NCBI GenBank assembly: GCA_900105225.1
Contig: LT629764.1
Location: forward strand, 5,228,501 to 5,292,500
Direction of reading: 5' to 3'
DNA from: Paenibacillaceae bacterium GAS479
GTDB taxonomy: Bacteria > Bacillota > Bacilli > Paenibacillales > Paenibacillaceae
DNA length: 64,000 nt
The translations under genes were made by a program, and so were the position numbers. A model generated the notes under the pieces. The model ran no database searches and was not told the origin of the DNA. It was given only the letters and a program-made list of their open reading frames with translations. This document shows positions 36,971-46,950 of this stretch, piece after piece (position 1 is the first letter of the stretch; the number at the start of each line of letters is the position of its first letter).

Positions 36971-37738
36971 ATGGAGGCGACAAAGAAACATTTCTTCAGT
37001 GATCTAACCGTTATGCTTGGACGTTCCATGCGCCATATTTTCCGCAGTATGGACACCATCGTCACGGTCTGCATCACTCCGATTGCGATGATGCTGCTGT
37101 TCGTCTATGTGTTTGGAGGCGCAATTCAAACCGGTACGGATAACTATGTGAACTACCTGTTGCCCGGTATCCTGCTGATTGCGATTGCAAGCGGTATATC
37201 CTATACGGCTTACCGTCTGTTTTTAGATAAGCAACGAGGCATCTTCGAGCGGTTCCACACCATGCCGATTTCACGTTCCACCTTACTGTGGGGGCATGTG
37301 CTGACCTCGCTGGTATCCAACGCAATATCGGTTGTCGTCATCATTCTTGTAGCGTTGATTATGGGCTTTCGTTCACCAGCTGGGATATTGTCATGGCTTG
37401 CAGTAGCCGGCATACTCGCGCTGTTTACGCTGGCATTAACCTGGGTCGCGGCAATTGCCGGACTGTCCGCAAAAACAGTGGATGGCGCAAGTGCCTTTTC
37501 TTATCCAATTATCTTCCTGCCGTTTATCAGCTCGGCGTTTGTGCCAACTGAGTCGATGCCCTCGCTCGTTCGTGCCTTTGCTGAAAATCAGCCGGTGACC
37601 TCGATTGTAGAAGCTATCCGTGCGCTGCTCTCAGATCAACCGGTGGGCAATGATATATGGGTCGCACTTGCCTGGTGCATCGGCATTTTGCTCGTAGCTT
37701 ATTTCTTTGCAATGAGGGTGTACAAAAATCGAGTGTGA
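36971..37738 (+). CDS. DrrB-like ABC exporter permease
   Basis: A 255-aa ABC-2 permease with six helices and the family motifs FHTMPISRSTLLWGHVL and PIIFLPFISSAFVPTESMP. It starts directly after the ATPase stop. It forms the membrane part of a DrrAB exporter controlled by the PadR gene upstream. Confidence 0.93.
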   Translation: MEATKKHFFSDLTVMLGRSMRHIFRSMDTIVTVCITPIAMMLLFVYVFGGAIQTGTDNYVNYLLPGILLIAIASGISYTAYRLFLDKQRGIFERFHTMPISRSTLLWGHVLTSLVSNAISVVVIILVALIMGFRSPAGILSWLAVAGILALFTLALTWVAAIAGLSAKTVDGASAFSYPIIFLPFISSAFVPTESMPSLVRAFAENQPVTSIVEAIRALLSDQPVGNDIWVALAWCIGILLVAYFFAMRVYKNRV

Positions 37739-38119
37739 AAGGAACCAGCGTTAGCCTTTTGAATATCAACTCTGGGGTACAATACTTTAAATGACTGCTT
37801 CTGTTTATTCTGCTAACTGGCTCGAAAGGTTCGTAATAAGCGCCTGAATCGGTTTCCCCGATCAGGCGCTTATTTATGATTTCTGAAACCATCTTACGAA
37901 GATATGAAACTCTACAATGGCTGATCCCCCTTATACTTGTTGCAGGCTTTATGAAACCCCTTACATAAATTATACTTTAAGAGATAACGGAAACAAATTC
38001 CAACAACTTTGAAGCTCATCCCTATGGAAAACCCCCTGAGTTACGCGGCACAGGAGTGTGATCTAGGATCGTGTAATCCAGGTTTACATAAAAAAAACTT
38101 TGAAAAGGGTGTGAATAAT
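37739..38119. other. Intergenic region with strong terminator
   Basis: A long, nearly perfect hairpin (AATAAGCGCCTGAATCGG at 37835-37852 and its complement ending near 37874) ends the DrrAB operon and may work in both directions. The rest holds the leader of the GH59-like gene; no other structure is supported. Confidence 0.75.
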
Positions 38120-40522
38120 ATGAAAAAAAGAAGACTGCACTTGCTGAAATGGGTTGTTGCTTTATCGCTATTTTTCACCGTTTCTTTTAGTAGCCCTTAC
38201 ATTTCCAAGGACGTTGCCCATGCTGCCGCAACATCTGTAACTTTGGACGGCGCCAACCTTGGCAAAGTGTTTGACGGTGTCGGTGTCGTAGAATCAACAG
38301 GCAGGCTCCTGTATGATTATCCGGAGCCGCAAAGAAGTGATATTTTGGACTATTTGTTTAAGCCTAATTTCGGTGCCTCGCTGCAAATCCTGAAGGTTGA
38401 GATTGGCAGTGACAGCAACAATACCACTATTGCCGTACCTAATCATAAAAGAATGGCTAGTGAGGTCTCCAATTACGATAGAGGCTGGATGTTCTGGATC
38501 ATGAAGGAAGCTAAGTTGCGGAACCCGAGTATTAAGCTCGCAGCGCTACATTGGGGATATCCGGCCTGGGCTGATACAGATGCCAAGAAGGCCCAATGGC
38601 TTGTTGATTTTGTGAAGGGGGCCCGGGATCAGGGGTTAACGATCGACTACCTTGGGGGCAACCAGAATGAATCTGGTGTTTCCGATCTTGCGAAATCCGT
38701 TAAAACCGAATTAACGAACAACAATTTATCCTCCGTAAAAGTAGTGTCCGCAGACGAGCTTAATTCATGGAACGTGGCCACAAAGATACAGAACGATGCG
38801 ACATATGCTTCGTCCGTAGACATTATAGGATCTCACTATAATCGGACACCGCCCCAAGCTGCAATTAACTCCGGCAAACAAGTCTGGGTTTCGGAAGAAG
38901 GCGGCGGGACATGGAATGATCCGGCTAAAGCATTTAACTGGATGAAGTTTATTCTGGAGGCTGCACAAAATGGAGTATCTGCAAGCTTGAGATGGAATTC
39001 CAGCGCTTCCGTGTACGATAATATGGCATGGCCAGGCAATGGAATTTTGCTGGCCAATCAGCCTTGGTCCGGGAATTATGGAATTGGAGCCAATCTATGG
39101 ACAACTGCTCACTATACCCAATTTACCAAACCGGGCTGGGTGTACATGAACAATTCGGTTAAGTTCCTTTCTGGCAGTGCAGGAAGATTTGTCACGCTTA
39201 AAAATCCGCAGACGAACGACTATAGCATCATTGCCGAAACGACAGGCATTCCGGCAGAAGGCGTCGATGCAACGTTTACGCTGACGGGAGGATTATCTAC
39301 GGGTGCAGTTCATGTCTGGAGAACGACTCCATCCAATAGTGCAGATTTTTTCACGCAAGTAAGCAGTGTAACGCCTTCCAACGGAAGCTTCACGGTACAC
39401 CTTGAACCGAATAAAGTGTATACGCTTTCAACTACCACAGGGCAAGCGAAGGGTCAAAGACCGATTCCTTCAAGCGCAAGTTTCCCTTTTCCGTACAGCG
39501 ACAATTTCGACAGCTCCAGTATTGGAAGTATGGCGAAGTATTTTGTAGATGCAGGTGGAGGTTTTGAGATTGCAAACGCAGGCGGTGGAAGAACCGGAAA
39601 AGTACTCCGCCAAGTGGTTACGGATAAACCGATTCACTGGGCTTATTCCGAAGTCAAGGATCCTATATCCGAAATCGGGGACATGGCATGGTCGAACTAT
39701 AAAGTCCAGGTTGATGTGCTCGCAGAGGAAGCGGGAAAAGTGTATGTAGGGGGAAGGATAGATAACACGGCGGAATATACTTCCGAGTATGAGCGCAAAG
39801 GGTACTGGTTGAGCTTGGACACTTCTGGGAATTGGGAATTATTCAGAAAAGATTCTAGCAGCAGAACTTCTTTGTCCAGCGGCACGGTAACTGGATTCGG
39901 CGTTAACACATGGAAAACATTATCGTTGGAGTTTAGCGGCAATAAAATCAAAGCATTCATAGGCGGCATTATGGTTGCAGATGTAACCGATTCCACTTAT
40001 TCTAGCGGGAATACGACCCTTGGAACGACTGATTGGGGAAGCAATAATTGGGTCGTTGCGCAGTTTGATAACTTTGCGGTTAGCGCAGTTAGCGGCGCTC
40101 CACAAACGTCGATTATTATCGATAACGGAGAGCCGGGATATAGCGAGAGTGGTTCCTGGTTAGGCAGCGGACTCACAGGTTATAACGGAACGGCTACCCG
40201 ATATTCATCTAGTGCCGGCGCTTTTGCAACTTGGACTCCAACGATTGCAGAGGCAGGCAAGTATAGAGTTTTTGTCATGTATCCTGCCCATATATACAGT
40301 GACAAAGCAGCTAAATATACTTTGAATTTTCAGGGAGGAAACCAAGTATTCACAATCAATCAGGAACAAAACGGCTCCTCCTGGTTAGAGCTGGGGGATG
40401 GGAGCGGGTTTGACTTTGCAGTGGGCTCATCCGCAAATGTCAAATTGGAAGTCATGAAACCAGGGAATACCGAAGAAGTGGTAAGAGCAGATGCGGTTCA
40501 ATTCATGCGTATAACCCAATAG
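38120..40522 (+). CDS. Secreted GH59 galactocerebrosidase-like glycosidase with C-terminal binding modules
   Basis: This 800-aa exported protein has a signal peptide ending AHAAA. Residues about 35-370 match the galactosylceramidase (GH59) barrel: VFDGVGVVESTGRLLYDYPE, FKPNFGASLQILKVEIG, NQNESG (acid/base Glu) and VWVSEEGG (nucleophile Glu). A lectin-like domain follows (about 450-655), then a golvesin/xanthan-lyase-type module (about 660-798; IIIDNGEPGYSESGSW, YRVFVMYPAH). Start 38120 follows AAAAGGGTG and gives the signal peptide; the longer frame to 38009 does not. It cleaves beta-galactosyl linkages; glycolipid or galactan could be the substrate. Confidence 0.85.
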   Translation: MKKRRLHLLKWVVALSLFFTVSFSSPYISKDVAHAAATSVTLDGANLGKVFDGVGVVESTGRLLYDYPEPQRSDILDYLFKPNFGASLQILKVEIGSDSNNTTIAVPNHKRMASEVSNYDRGWMFWIMKEAKLRNPSIKLAALHWGYPAWADTDAKKAQWLVDFVKGARDQGLTIDYLGGNQNESGVSDLAKSVKTELTNNNLSSVKVVSADELNSWNVATKIQNDATYASSVDIIGSHYNRTPPQAAINSGKQVWVSEEGGGTWNDPAKAFNWMKFILEAAQNGVSASLRWNSSASVYDNMAWPGNGILLANQPWSGNYGIGANLWTTAHYTQFTKPGWVYMNNSVKFLSGSAGRFVTLKNPQTNDYSIIAETTGIPAEGVDATFTLTGGLSTGAVHVWRTTPSNSADFFTQVSSVTPSNGSFTVHLEPNKVYTLSTTTGQAKGQRPIPSSASFPFPYSDNFDSSSIGSMAKYFVDAGGGFEIANAGGGRTGKVLRQVVTDKPIHWAYSEVKDPISEIGDMAWSNYKVQVDVLAEEAGKVYVGGRIDNTAEYTSEYERKGYWLSLDTSGNWELFRKDSSSRTSLSSGTVTGFGVNTWKTLSLEFSGNKIKAFIGGIMVADVTDSTYSSGNTTLGTTDWGSNNWVVAQFDNFAVSAVSGAPQTSIIIDNGEPGYSESGSWLGSGLTGYNGTATRYSSSAGAFATWTPTIAEAGKYRVFVMYPAHIYSDKAAKYTLNFQGGNQVFTINQEQNGSSWLELGDGSGFDFAVGSSANVKLEVMKPGNTEEVVRADAVQFMRITQ

Positions 40523-40862
40523 GTTCTAGATACGGCAAATCTGTCATTAACAACTTTTAAGTTTTAGATCGTATCAATAGCAGAAACCCAAGGAATAAAG
40601 CGGGAACAAGCCGTTTTGTTCCTTGGGTTTTGTTATCATTATTTATCGACATATGCGCGGACGAAACAAGTAGCATTAATTGACTTTTGGATTCATACAC
40701 ATACGTACAAAATATTATCGTCGCGGTGTAATCGATATGTATAGGGATGAGGACCACATCGGGACCCTCACTGACTGTCAATGAAGGAATCGACGATGAG
40801 TGTTTTCAGTTGTTAAAATTATGTTAATCTGCCCATTCTTACATAGATGGTGGTATACTACA

Positions 40863-40874
40863 GGAAGCGCTTCC
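40863..40874. promoter_or_regulatory. LacI/GalR-type operator palindrome
   Basis: GGAAGCGCTTCC is a perfect 12-base palindrome with the central CG-containing core typical of LacI-family operators. Confidence 0.5.
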
Positions 40875-40916
40875 TATGGCTATTACACTAGGGAAGCATA
40901 ATTTTTTTAGCCTATG

Positions 40917-40930
40917 TGGAAACGTTATCA
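40917..40930. promoter_or_regulatory. cre-like site
   Basis: TGGAAACGTTATCA matches the catabolite-response consensus TGWNANCGNTNWCA at 13 of 14 positions. It lies about 325 bases before the solute-binding gene, so it could act there only if the transcript starts nearby. Confidence 0.45.
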
Positions 40931-41255
40931 GAATTCTTTTTTAGGTCAGATGTAATGATTGAAAAACTAATATTCATGAACTCCTAACTTCGTGAAATCT
41001 GGCATATCATTCTTCCGTCTATCGCCACAAAACATGCTCCAGACGTAAGGCAACATGTACTCGCCAACCGAATATCGCGTAAAGTATCTAAAACCTTTGT
41101 TGTGGTAACGGTTCCAGAAATTCCTCTCTAGTATTATCTTGCATAGCACTGTCTTCTCCATGTGAAATCGATGCCAGATTTTTTTGCAATCCATGATCCT
41201 TAGTGAAAACGCAATCTGCGTCTTCATAGATTAAATTGGGAAAAGGGGTAAAAGC

Positions 41256-42977
41256 ATGAGGAAGAAATGGGCGAGGCTGGTTGCTGTACCATTAGTGGTA
41301 GCTTCTCTGCTAGCTGGATGCTCCAACGCTGGCAACGACAAGCCAGCCGCTAGCGGAGAACCATCTGCGAAGCCGGCCGATAAACCGGCTACATGGATTG
41401 CAGATCGGAAGATTAAGGGACTAATCTTTATGGATTCTGATGATCAAACCTCCGAAATGAACCCGGAAATCATTGCAAAAATTAAAGAGATGACTGGGAT
41501 CGACTACGAAGTGGAAGTTATGAAAGCCAATAAAGCAATCGAAGGGCTTACCGCCGGGATCGCCTCGGGCAACCTGCCAGACTTCATCGCCTTTTATCTG
41601 AACAATAGTGGCCGCCAGGAAATGCCTGTTATTCTTAAAGCGGCGCGTGAGGGCATGTTTACTGACTTGACTCCGCTGCTTAAAGATACAAAAGTTTACA
41701 GTAAATATTTAACGGAAGGCTACCTGCCTAACGATACAAATTACGGTGTTATGTTCCGCCCTGAATTTAATGGCTCCTCGTATTTCGTGCATATGAACGT
41801 TAACCGCGAAGGCGGTTATACAACCAACAAATATGTCGGGGGCCCTTACATCCGCAAGGACATCGCTGAAGCGCTTAATGTTGATCCAAGCTCGATCAAA
41901 ACGACCGAGCAGCTATACGAACTGGCTAAAAAAATTAAGGACGGTAAGTTCAAGGACAACAATGGAAGCCCGGTTGTTCCAATCGGACCAAGCTACTGGG
42001 GCGGCAAAGAAGTTGGCCAAATGTTCAGCGACTTGCAATGGGGAGATACCGATCAGTGGATTTACCAAGGCAAGGACGGCAAGATTCTGCATGAAGCCCA
42101 GACCCCTGTCGTAATGAAAAAAGTAGAATTCATGCAAAAGCTGCTGAAAGAAAAGCTGATACATCCCGAGTTTTTCACGATCGATCAACCCCGTGCGGAA
42201 GAAGGAGCCTTAAATGGCTCGTGGGCGATTATCGGGGATATGCAAAATTATCTCGATTTCAATCAGGATTTGCACTATTTGCCGATCGGACCGCTTAACG
42301 ACGTTGAGGGCGACCCATATCAGATGCAAGTTGACTTCAAGAGCGGTTATGCCGCCTGGGCTGTCCCTTCCACGACAAAAAATCCGGAAGAGATCGTTAA
42401 ATTCGCTGACTTCCTGGCGAGCCGCGAGGGCAAGCTGCTCTGGAAATACGGCATTGAAGGACGGGATTATACGCTCGATGAAAAGGGGAACCCGCTCGTC
42501 AAGCAAGAAGTAATGGACCTGAAGGCTTCCAACGCCGCCGAAGCGAGAAAGCTCGGATTTGCCGGAGTCGGCAACAACTGGGGAGGCATCCTTGGTCAAA
42601 CGGACATTGCCGATATGGAAGACTTCGGCGAGATGGCATATGGGGACAGGCTGAGGAAAGGCGCATTGACTGGCAAAGCAGCTGCCGATTATTGGAAATG
42701 GGATGAAAAAAGAGCTAAAGCAACGATTGTGGACGCGTATACGCCAAAATCGTTCCTTAACGAGTTCCAGACAGGAACAGATCTGACTGCTGCATTTACA
42801 AAATACAAGGATAGTCTGGTTAAAGCTTACTACAGCGACAGCCCTTCAAAGGCGCAAAAAATTATAGACGATGTTTTGAAGCAAATGCAGGCTGCCGGAC
42901 TTGATGATTATCTCAAGCTGCTTGAGCAAAAGAATAGCGATGAAAAAACGAAAATTAAATTTAAACCATCTCGTTAA
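41256..42977 (+). CDS. Extracellular solute-binding lipoprotein (LplA-like, ABC sugar import)
   Basis: A 573-aa lipoprotein with lipobox LLAGC, followed by a low-complexity linker and a large family-1 solute-binding domain (MTGIDYEVEVMKANKAIEGLTAGIASGNLPDFI, GGPYIRKDIAEALN, NLD-type hinge regions, GYAAWAVPSTTKNPEEIVKF). The size matches the LplA group that Paenibacillus uses for oligosaccharide import. No permease genes are adjacent, so it must use a distant or shared LplBC-type permease. Upstream LacI/cre-like sites suggest carbohydrate control. Confidence 0.88.
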   Translation: MRKKWARLVAVPLVVASLLAGCSNAGNDKPAASGEPSAKPADKPATWIADRKIKGLIFMDSDDQTSEMNPEIIAKIKEMTGIDYEVEVMKANKAIEGLTAGIASGNLPDFIAFYLNNSGRQEMPVILKAAREGMFTDLTPLLKDTKVYSKYLTEGYLPNDTNYGVMFRPEFNGSSYFVHMNVNREGGYTTNKYVGGPYIRKDIAEALNVDPSSIKTTEQLYELAKKIKDGKFKDNNGSPVVPIGPSYWGGKEVGQMFSDLQWGDTDQWIYQGKDGKILHEAQTPVVMKKVEFMQKLLKEKLIHPEFFTIDQPRAEEGALNGSWAIIGDMQNYLDFNQDLHYLPIGPLNDVEGDPYQMQVDFKSGYAAWAVPSTTKNPEEIVKFADFLASREGKLLWKYGIEGRDYTLDEKGNPLVKQEVMDLKASNAAEARKLGFAGVGNNWGGILGQTDIADMEDFGEMAYGDRLRKGALTGKAAADYWKWDEKRAKATIVDAYTPKSFLNEFQTGTDLTAAFTKYKDSLVKAYYSDSPSKAQKIIDDVLKQMQAAGLDDYLKLLEQKNSDEKTKIKFKPSR

Positions 42978-43169
42978 CAGAATTTAGATCAGCAAAGGCT
43001 GTATGAATCGTTTGGCAGGCTAACTCAGGTCCTATACGACTGGGTGACACAAAGGGCATGTGCGGGTTGCAGCTTTATGGGGAAGGAGGTTATGCGTCCT
43101 GCCGCCCAGACGTTTCAACAGCGACTCTACCATATAAAAAATGGACTTCCCCAAAGGAGCCGTGTCGGA

Positions 43170-45041
43170 ATGCGTAAAAAGCAAGTTTGGATAGTAGGTT
43201 TAACGATGTTTGTACTTGCTGCAAGTGTAGCGATTGTCCCTCCAACTCCGGCAAGCGCAGACTTCAATTCATCTACAAACCGAAATTGGATGGAACAGGT
43301 AAACCAAGTAAATCCGAACTTCGCCAACACCAAACTCCGCGATGTCATCCTTCCCGGGTCTCATGATTCCGGTACCGGCGTTTTCGACGATCCCGGCTTC
43401 GATAATGCGTTGTCACCCGATTTAATCAACACGACCCAGATTTATCAATATGTTATTCCTACGGAAGTGGCCAAAGCTCAAGGCAGGACGCAAGACTTTA
43501 ATGTCGCAGAGCAGTTGAACGCAGGCATCCGATATATCGATCTGCGGCCAGGCCCCAATCAATGGTTTGACGGACTGACTTTCCGCAACCAGGAAACAAC
43601 GCTCCGCACGATGCACGGCCTCTACGGCGAAGGTATGGAAGAGATTTTAGCATCCACCAAAAATTTCCTCGATGCCAACCCCAAAGAAATTGTCATTCTT
43701 GATTTTCAACTTTTCCATGTCATGACCGACGTTAGCTACACTCATTTGAAAAACCGCCTCATGTACTATCTTGGCGATATGCTGCTCCCGCAATCCTACG
43801 GAGTGGACACCACGCTGGGGCAAATGTGGGCGGAGAATAAGCGGGTTCTCATTTATTACGGTTCTCATAATTATTGGTCAGGAGCTACGACAAAAGCTTC
43901 GGGACCGGTTCCAAGTCAATTTAAAAACGAGCCGTATATTTGGAATCGAAGCCTCGATATGCGTTCCGTTTGGATGAATCGGGACAATGCGGGGAGCTTG
44001 AAGGGCGACATTGAAGCAGAAGTTAATGTAGCCGCTCAACACCCTGATAAACTGCACATCCTGCAAAATATGGTTACTCCGGCTATCGGTACTTCCGTCG
44101 CCAGCGTAGCTGCCTCTGCTAATGCCATCGCCATGAACGGCTTGCAAAGCGACTGGCCGAGCAAAGGCGTAAATGTTATCCAGACGGACTTTTTCAACTA
44201 TACCGACATTGTGAACGTCATCAAAAGGCTTAACATGAAAGAAAAGGATGCTAGCGGCACCGAGTACGGCGTATATGTATACGAACATCCGAACTTCCAA
44301 GGCAAGGTCAACCGTCTGTTTGGAGATGTGGATAACCTCTCGGATTTTGTTGTAGGCAACGATACGGCAAGCTCAATCAAAATAGTCGGGCCCTACAAAG
44401 TAGAACTGTTTACGAACTCTGGATTTACAGGAACAAAAACGGCTCTTACTTCCAGTGTTGCTGATCTGAGCACGCTCGGTCAGGATAACACCATAACCTC
44501 CGTACGAGTTGACAGAGCGGACCAAACAGACGGAGTGTACGTGTATGAGCATGATAATTTCACTGGTAAAAGAGTTCGCTTGACCGGCGACGAGCCTAGA
44601 ATGAGCTTAACGAACGTTGGAAATGATTCGGCCTCATCCATCCAAATCGTTGGCAACTACCGGGTAGAGGTGTACGACGATGTCAATTTTCAAGGCAATT
44701 CCTATCAATACAATGTCAATGGCTCTGCCAGTCTCGGCGGATGGGGAGATCGGATCAGCTCCATTAAAGTCATCCCGACCACAAATGAAAACGGGGTGTT
44801 TGTATATCAGCACTCCAATTATGAGGGAAAGTTTATGCGCCTGACTTCCGATGTGTCCGATATGGGAGGATCAATACTTGGGAATGATCAGATTTCTTCA
44901 GTCAGAACCGTAGGACCTTATAAAGCGGTCATTTATGAAAACGAGAACTATCAAGGGAATTCCATTACTTATACGTCCAGCAATCCAAGCTTAGGGGGGT
45001 GGAACGACAAAGCCAGTTCAATCAAGATTCTACCGGCTTAA
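43170..45041 (+). CDS. Secreted phosphatidylinositol-specific phospholipase C with beta/gamma-crystallin repeats
   Basis: The 623-aa protein has a signal peptide ending in ASA. The PLC X-like domain (about 35-345) carries the two catalytic His, H65 in ILPGSHDSG and H149 in TMHGLYGEGM, plus IRYIDLRPG and IVILDFQ. The C-terminal 280 residues contain about six crystallin-type Greek-key motifs (GVYVYEHPNFQGK, YRVEVYDDVNFQGN, GVFVYQHSNYEGK, YKAVIYENENYQGN), many with the D/N-D/N-x-x-S/T-S calcium site (NDTASS, NDSASS, NDQISS). Start 43170 follows AAAGGAG. It should cleave phosphatidylinositol lipids outside the cell, stabilised by calcium. Confidence 0.88.
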   Translation: MRKKQVWIVGLTMFVLAASVAIVPPTPASADFNSSTNRNWMEQVNQVNPNFANTKLRDVILPGSHDSGTGVFDDPGFDNALSPDLINTTQIYQYVIPTEVAKAQGRTQDFNVAEQLNAGIRYIDLRPGPNQWFDGLTFRNQETTLRTMHGLYGEGMEEILASTKNFLDANPKEIVILDFQLFHVMTDVSYTHLKNRLMYYLGDMLLPQSYGVDTTLGQMWAENKRVLIYYGSHNYWSGATTKASGPVPSQFKNEPYIWNRSLDMRSVWMNRDNAGSLKGDIEAEVNVAAQHPDKLHILQNMVTPAIGTSVASVAASANAIAMNGLQSDWPSKGVNVIQTDFFNYTDIVNVIKRLNMKEKDASGTEYGVYVYEHPNFQGKVNRLFGDVDNLSDFVVGNDTASSIKIVGPYKVELFTNSGFTGTKTALTSSVADLSTLGQDNTITSVRVDRADQTDGVYVYEHDNFTGKRVRLTGDEPRMSLTNVGNDSASSIQIVGNYRVEVYDDVNFQGNSYQYNVNGSASLGGWGDRISSIKVIPTTNENGVFVYQHSNYEGKFMRLTSDVSDMGGSILGNDQISSVRTVGPYKAVIYENENYQGNSITYTSSNPSLGGWNDKASSIKILPA

Positions 45042-45099
45042 ACAGGATGTAACATGTCCACATACAGAAAAAGATAAGTTGGAGGCGAATGATAAGCAG

Positions 45100-45145
45100 T
45101 GGAGACCTGGGGCGGGGGCTAAACGCTGCCAGGTCTTTTTTTTGC
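45100..45145. terminator. Terminator between convergent PLC and threonine synthase-like genes
   Basis: AGACCTGG (45103-45110) and CCAGGTCT (45129-45136) arms, then a T run. Confidence 0.75.
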
Positions 45146-45164
45146 TTTCATCTAGATCGTGAAA

Positions 45165-46340
45165 CTAATTCGATACGCCAACAGGATAATACTTCATTGC
45201 GTGAGATGTATTAAAAAGCACCACCGTCGCTTCAGAGTCGATATCGGTTGTATGCTGCAATTTCAACCAGCCTGCAAGCGTGGCGGCACCTTCCGGTGAG
45301 GAAGAGATACCCTGCTTCCCCAAGGCTAGCTGTGCTGATTTTATTTCGTTCTTGCTGACGGAAATGGCAGTTCCTCCCGATTCTTTCAGTATAGAAACGA
45401 CAAGATCCAGATTCGGAGGCAAAGGAACTCGTAAACCCGTCGGACTTACCGAATGGTCGATCTCGCATTTGATAGCTTTTGACGCGCCTGTTGCGACCGT
45501 CATGGCATCAACGAGCGGTTGACAGCCTTCCTCTTGAACACTAATAAAACGAGGCAATTCTCCCTCTACCATGCCAAGCGCGATCAATTCGTGAAAGGCT
45601 TTCCACATTCCAATAATCCCGGAGCCGCCTCCGGTCGGATAAACGATGATATCTGGCAACCGCCAGCCAAGCTGCTCGGCAAGTTCTATGCCCATCGTTT
45701 TTTTGCCTTCAACGCGGCCTGTCTCACGAAACGTTCCAACATTGAACCAGCCTTGCTCCGTTTTCCGATCTTCAATCACTTTTCCCGCATCGTGTATCAT
45801 GCCGTCCACAAGCGTGGTATGGGCGCCATATAGCTTACATTCTTCCACAATCAGCGGCGGACAGTCGCTTGGCAAGAAAACATGCGCTTCAATACCCGCG
45901 CGAGCGGCATAAGCCGCTAATGCGGAAGCAGCGTTACCATTTGACGGAACGGCAACTTTAGCGATTCCTCTCTCGGCTAAGAGAGAGACGGATACCGAAA
46001 ACCCTCTCGCTTTGAAGCTGCCAGTAGGATTTTGTTCCTCCCGTTTAATCCAGACTTGTTTCTTGACAGGTGTCGATCCCAACGCTTGCAGACGAATAAG
46101 AGGCGTTCCTCCTTCGCCGAGCGATACGGCTGAATTTAAATGCTTGACTGGCAGCAATTCATGATATCGCCAGAGCGATGAGAGCTTGCGCTGGGACAGA
46201 CTATTCCTAGTAAAAGTCAAACGGACCTTCTCCAAGTCATAGTCTACGAGCAGCGTTCCCCCGCATTGAGCGCACCGGCCTTCTAATTGAAATTCCGATA
46301 GTCGCGAACATTTCACGCATCTTAACCAACACTTGTTCAT
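45165..46340 (-). CDS. Threonine synthase-like PLP-dependent enzyme
   Basis: A 391-aa fold-type II PLP enzyme. The N-terminus is a four-Cys zinc ribbon (CVKCSRLSEF, CAQCGG), as in ThrC variants; the PLP lysine is in NPTGSFKARG, SNGNAASALAAYAARA and PTGGGSGIIGMWKAF bind the cofactor phosphate. It probably converts O-phosphohomoserine to threonine or acts on a related amino acid. The start at 46340 follows AAGGAG; the open frame to 46394 lacks a ribosome site. It is divergent from panD and not next to thrB or hom, so a second, specialised copy is possible. Confidence 0.85.
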   Translation of the reverse strand: MNKCWLRCVKCSRLSEFQLEGRCAQCGGTLLVDYDLEKVRLTFTRNSLSQRKLSSLWRYHELLPVKHLNSAVSLGEGGTPLIRLQALGSTPVKKQVWIKREEQNPTGSFKARGFSVSVSLLAERGIAKVAVPSNGNAASALAAYAARAGIEAHVFLPSDCPPLIVEECKLYGAHTTLVDGMIHDAGKVIEDRKTEQGWFNVGTFRETGRVEGKKTMGIELAEQLGWRLPDIIVYPTGGGSGIIGMWKAFHELIALGMVEGELPRFISVQEEGCQPLVDAMTVATGASKAIKCEIDHSVSPTGLRVPLPPNLDLVVSILKESGGTAISVSKNEIKSAQLALGKQGISSSPEGAATLAGWLKLQHTTDIDSEATVVLFNTSHAMKYYPVGVSN

Positions 46341-46514
46341 TTTTATCTCCTTGTTGAGCAGGGTAGATTCTTCTATCACAAATGTCCCTACCATAAGCTA
46401 CGCCAAACAGGAGAGAATGCAACTGCAGATGCCTAGTTCTGACATAAAGCCCAAACCTAATTAATGAAAACTCATATAATGATTCGATGTTATTTTGAAG
46501 GAGGCGCACTTCAC

Positions 46515-46925
46515 ATGCTTCGCAACATGTGCAAAGGCAAAATTCATCGAGCTACCGTCACCGAGGCAAGATTGGACTACGTCGGCAGTATCACGCTCGA
46601 CTCGCTACTAATGAAAGCAGCGAATATTGAGCCGCAGGAAATCGTCCAAATCACGAGTCTGCGCAATGCTACGCGTTGGATCACCTACGCTATTGCTGCC
46701 CCAGAAGGCTCCGGCAAGGTCTGTTTGAACGGCCCACCTGCCCTATTATTCGAACCTGGAGATCTGATTATTGTGCTCAGTATGGGACTGTTCAACGAAG
46801 AGGAGCTTATTCATTTACGTCCTCAGGTGGTCTATGTAGACGGAGCCAATCGGATCGAGAACGTTGAAGAGCTGGATCTGGCGATTCAGCGACAGGACCG
46901 GAATCTGGAGCATCACTCCGAGTAA
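46515..46925 (+). CDS. panD: Aspartate 1-decarboxylase
   Basis: A 136-aa pyruvoyl enzyme making beta-alanine for pantothenate. The self-cleavage site G24-S25 is in YVGSITLD, and K9 and the active-site Tyr-Asn regions (ITYAIAAPEGSG, LNGPPALLFEPGDLIIVLS) are present. ATG 46515 follows AAGGAGG; the frame extends to 46464 without support. It is not beside panB/panC. The next gene begins 25 bases downstream, so they may be cotranscribed. Confidence 0.93.
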   Translation: MLRNMCKGKIHRATVTEARLDYVGSITLDSLLMKAANIEPQEIVQITSLRNATRWITYAIAAPEGSGKVCLNGPPALLFEPGDLIIVLSMGLFNEEELIHLRPQVVYVDGANRIENVEELDLAIQRQDRNLEHHSE

Positions 46926-46950
46926 CCTTGCAGGAGAAAGGCAGGCGCAC

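Larger units (their letters stand above)
40523..41255. other. Intergenic region with terminator and regulatory palindromes
   Basis: It begins with a terminator (AAACCCAAGGAA at 40584-40595, TTCCTTGGGTTT at 40619-40630). Downstream are LacI/cre-like sites described separately. The 300 bases before the lipoprotein gene contain an 86-codon open frame on the minus strand (40967-41227) without a recognisable family or ribosome site, probably chance or a remnant. Confidence 0.6.

Noticed and set aside
40967-41227. 86-codon minus-strand frame before the solute-binding gene
   Set aside because: Aromatic-rich but without family, ribosome site or partner; it would occupy the leader of a real gene. It may be a remnant, not a gene.
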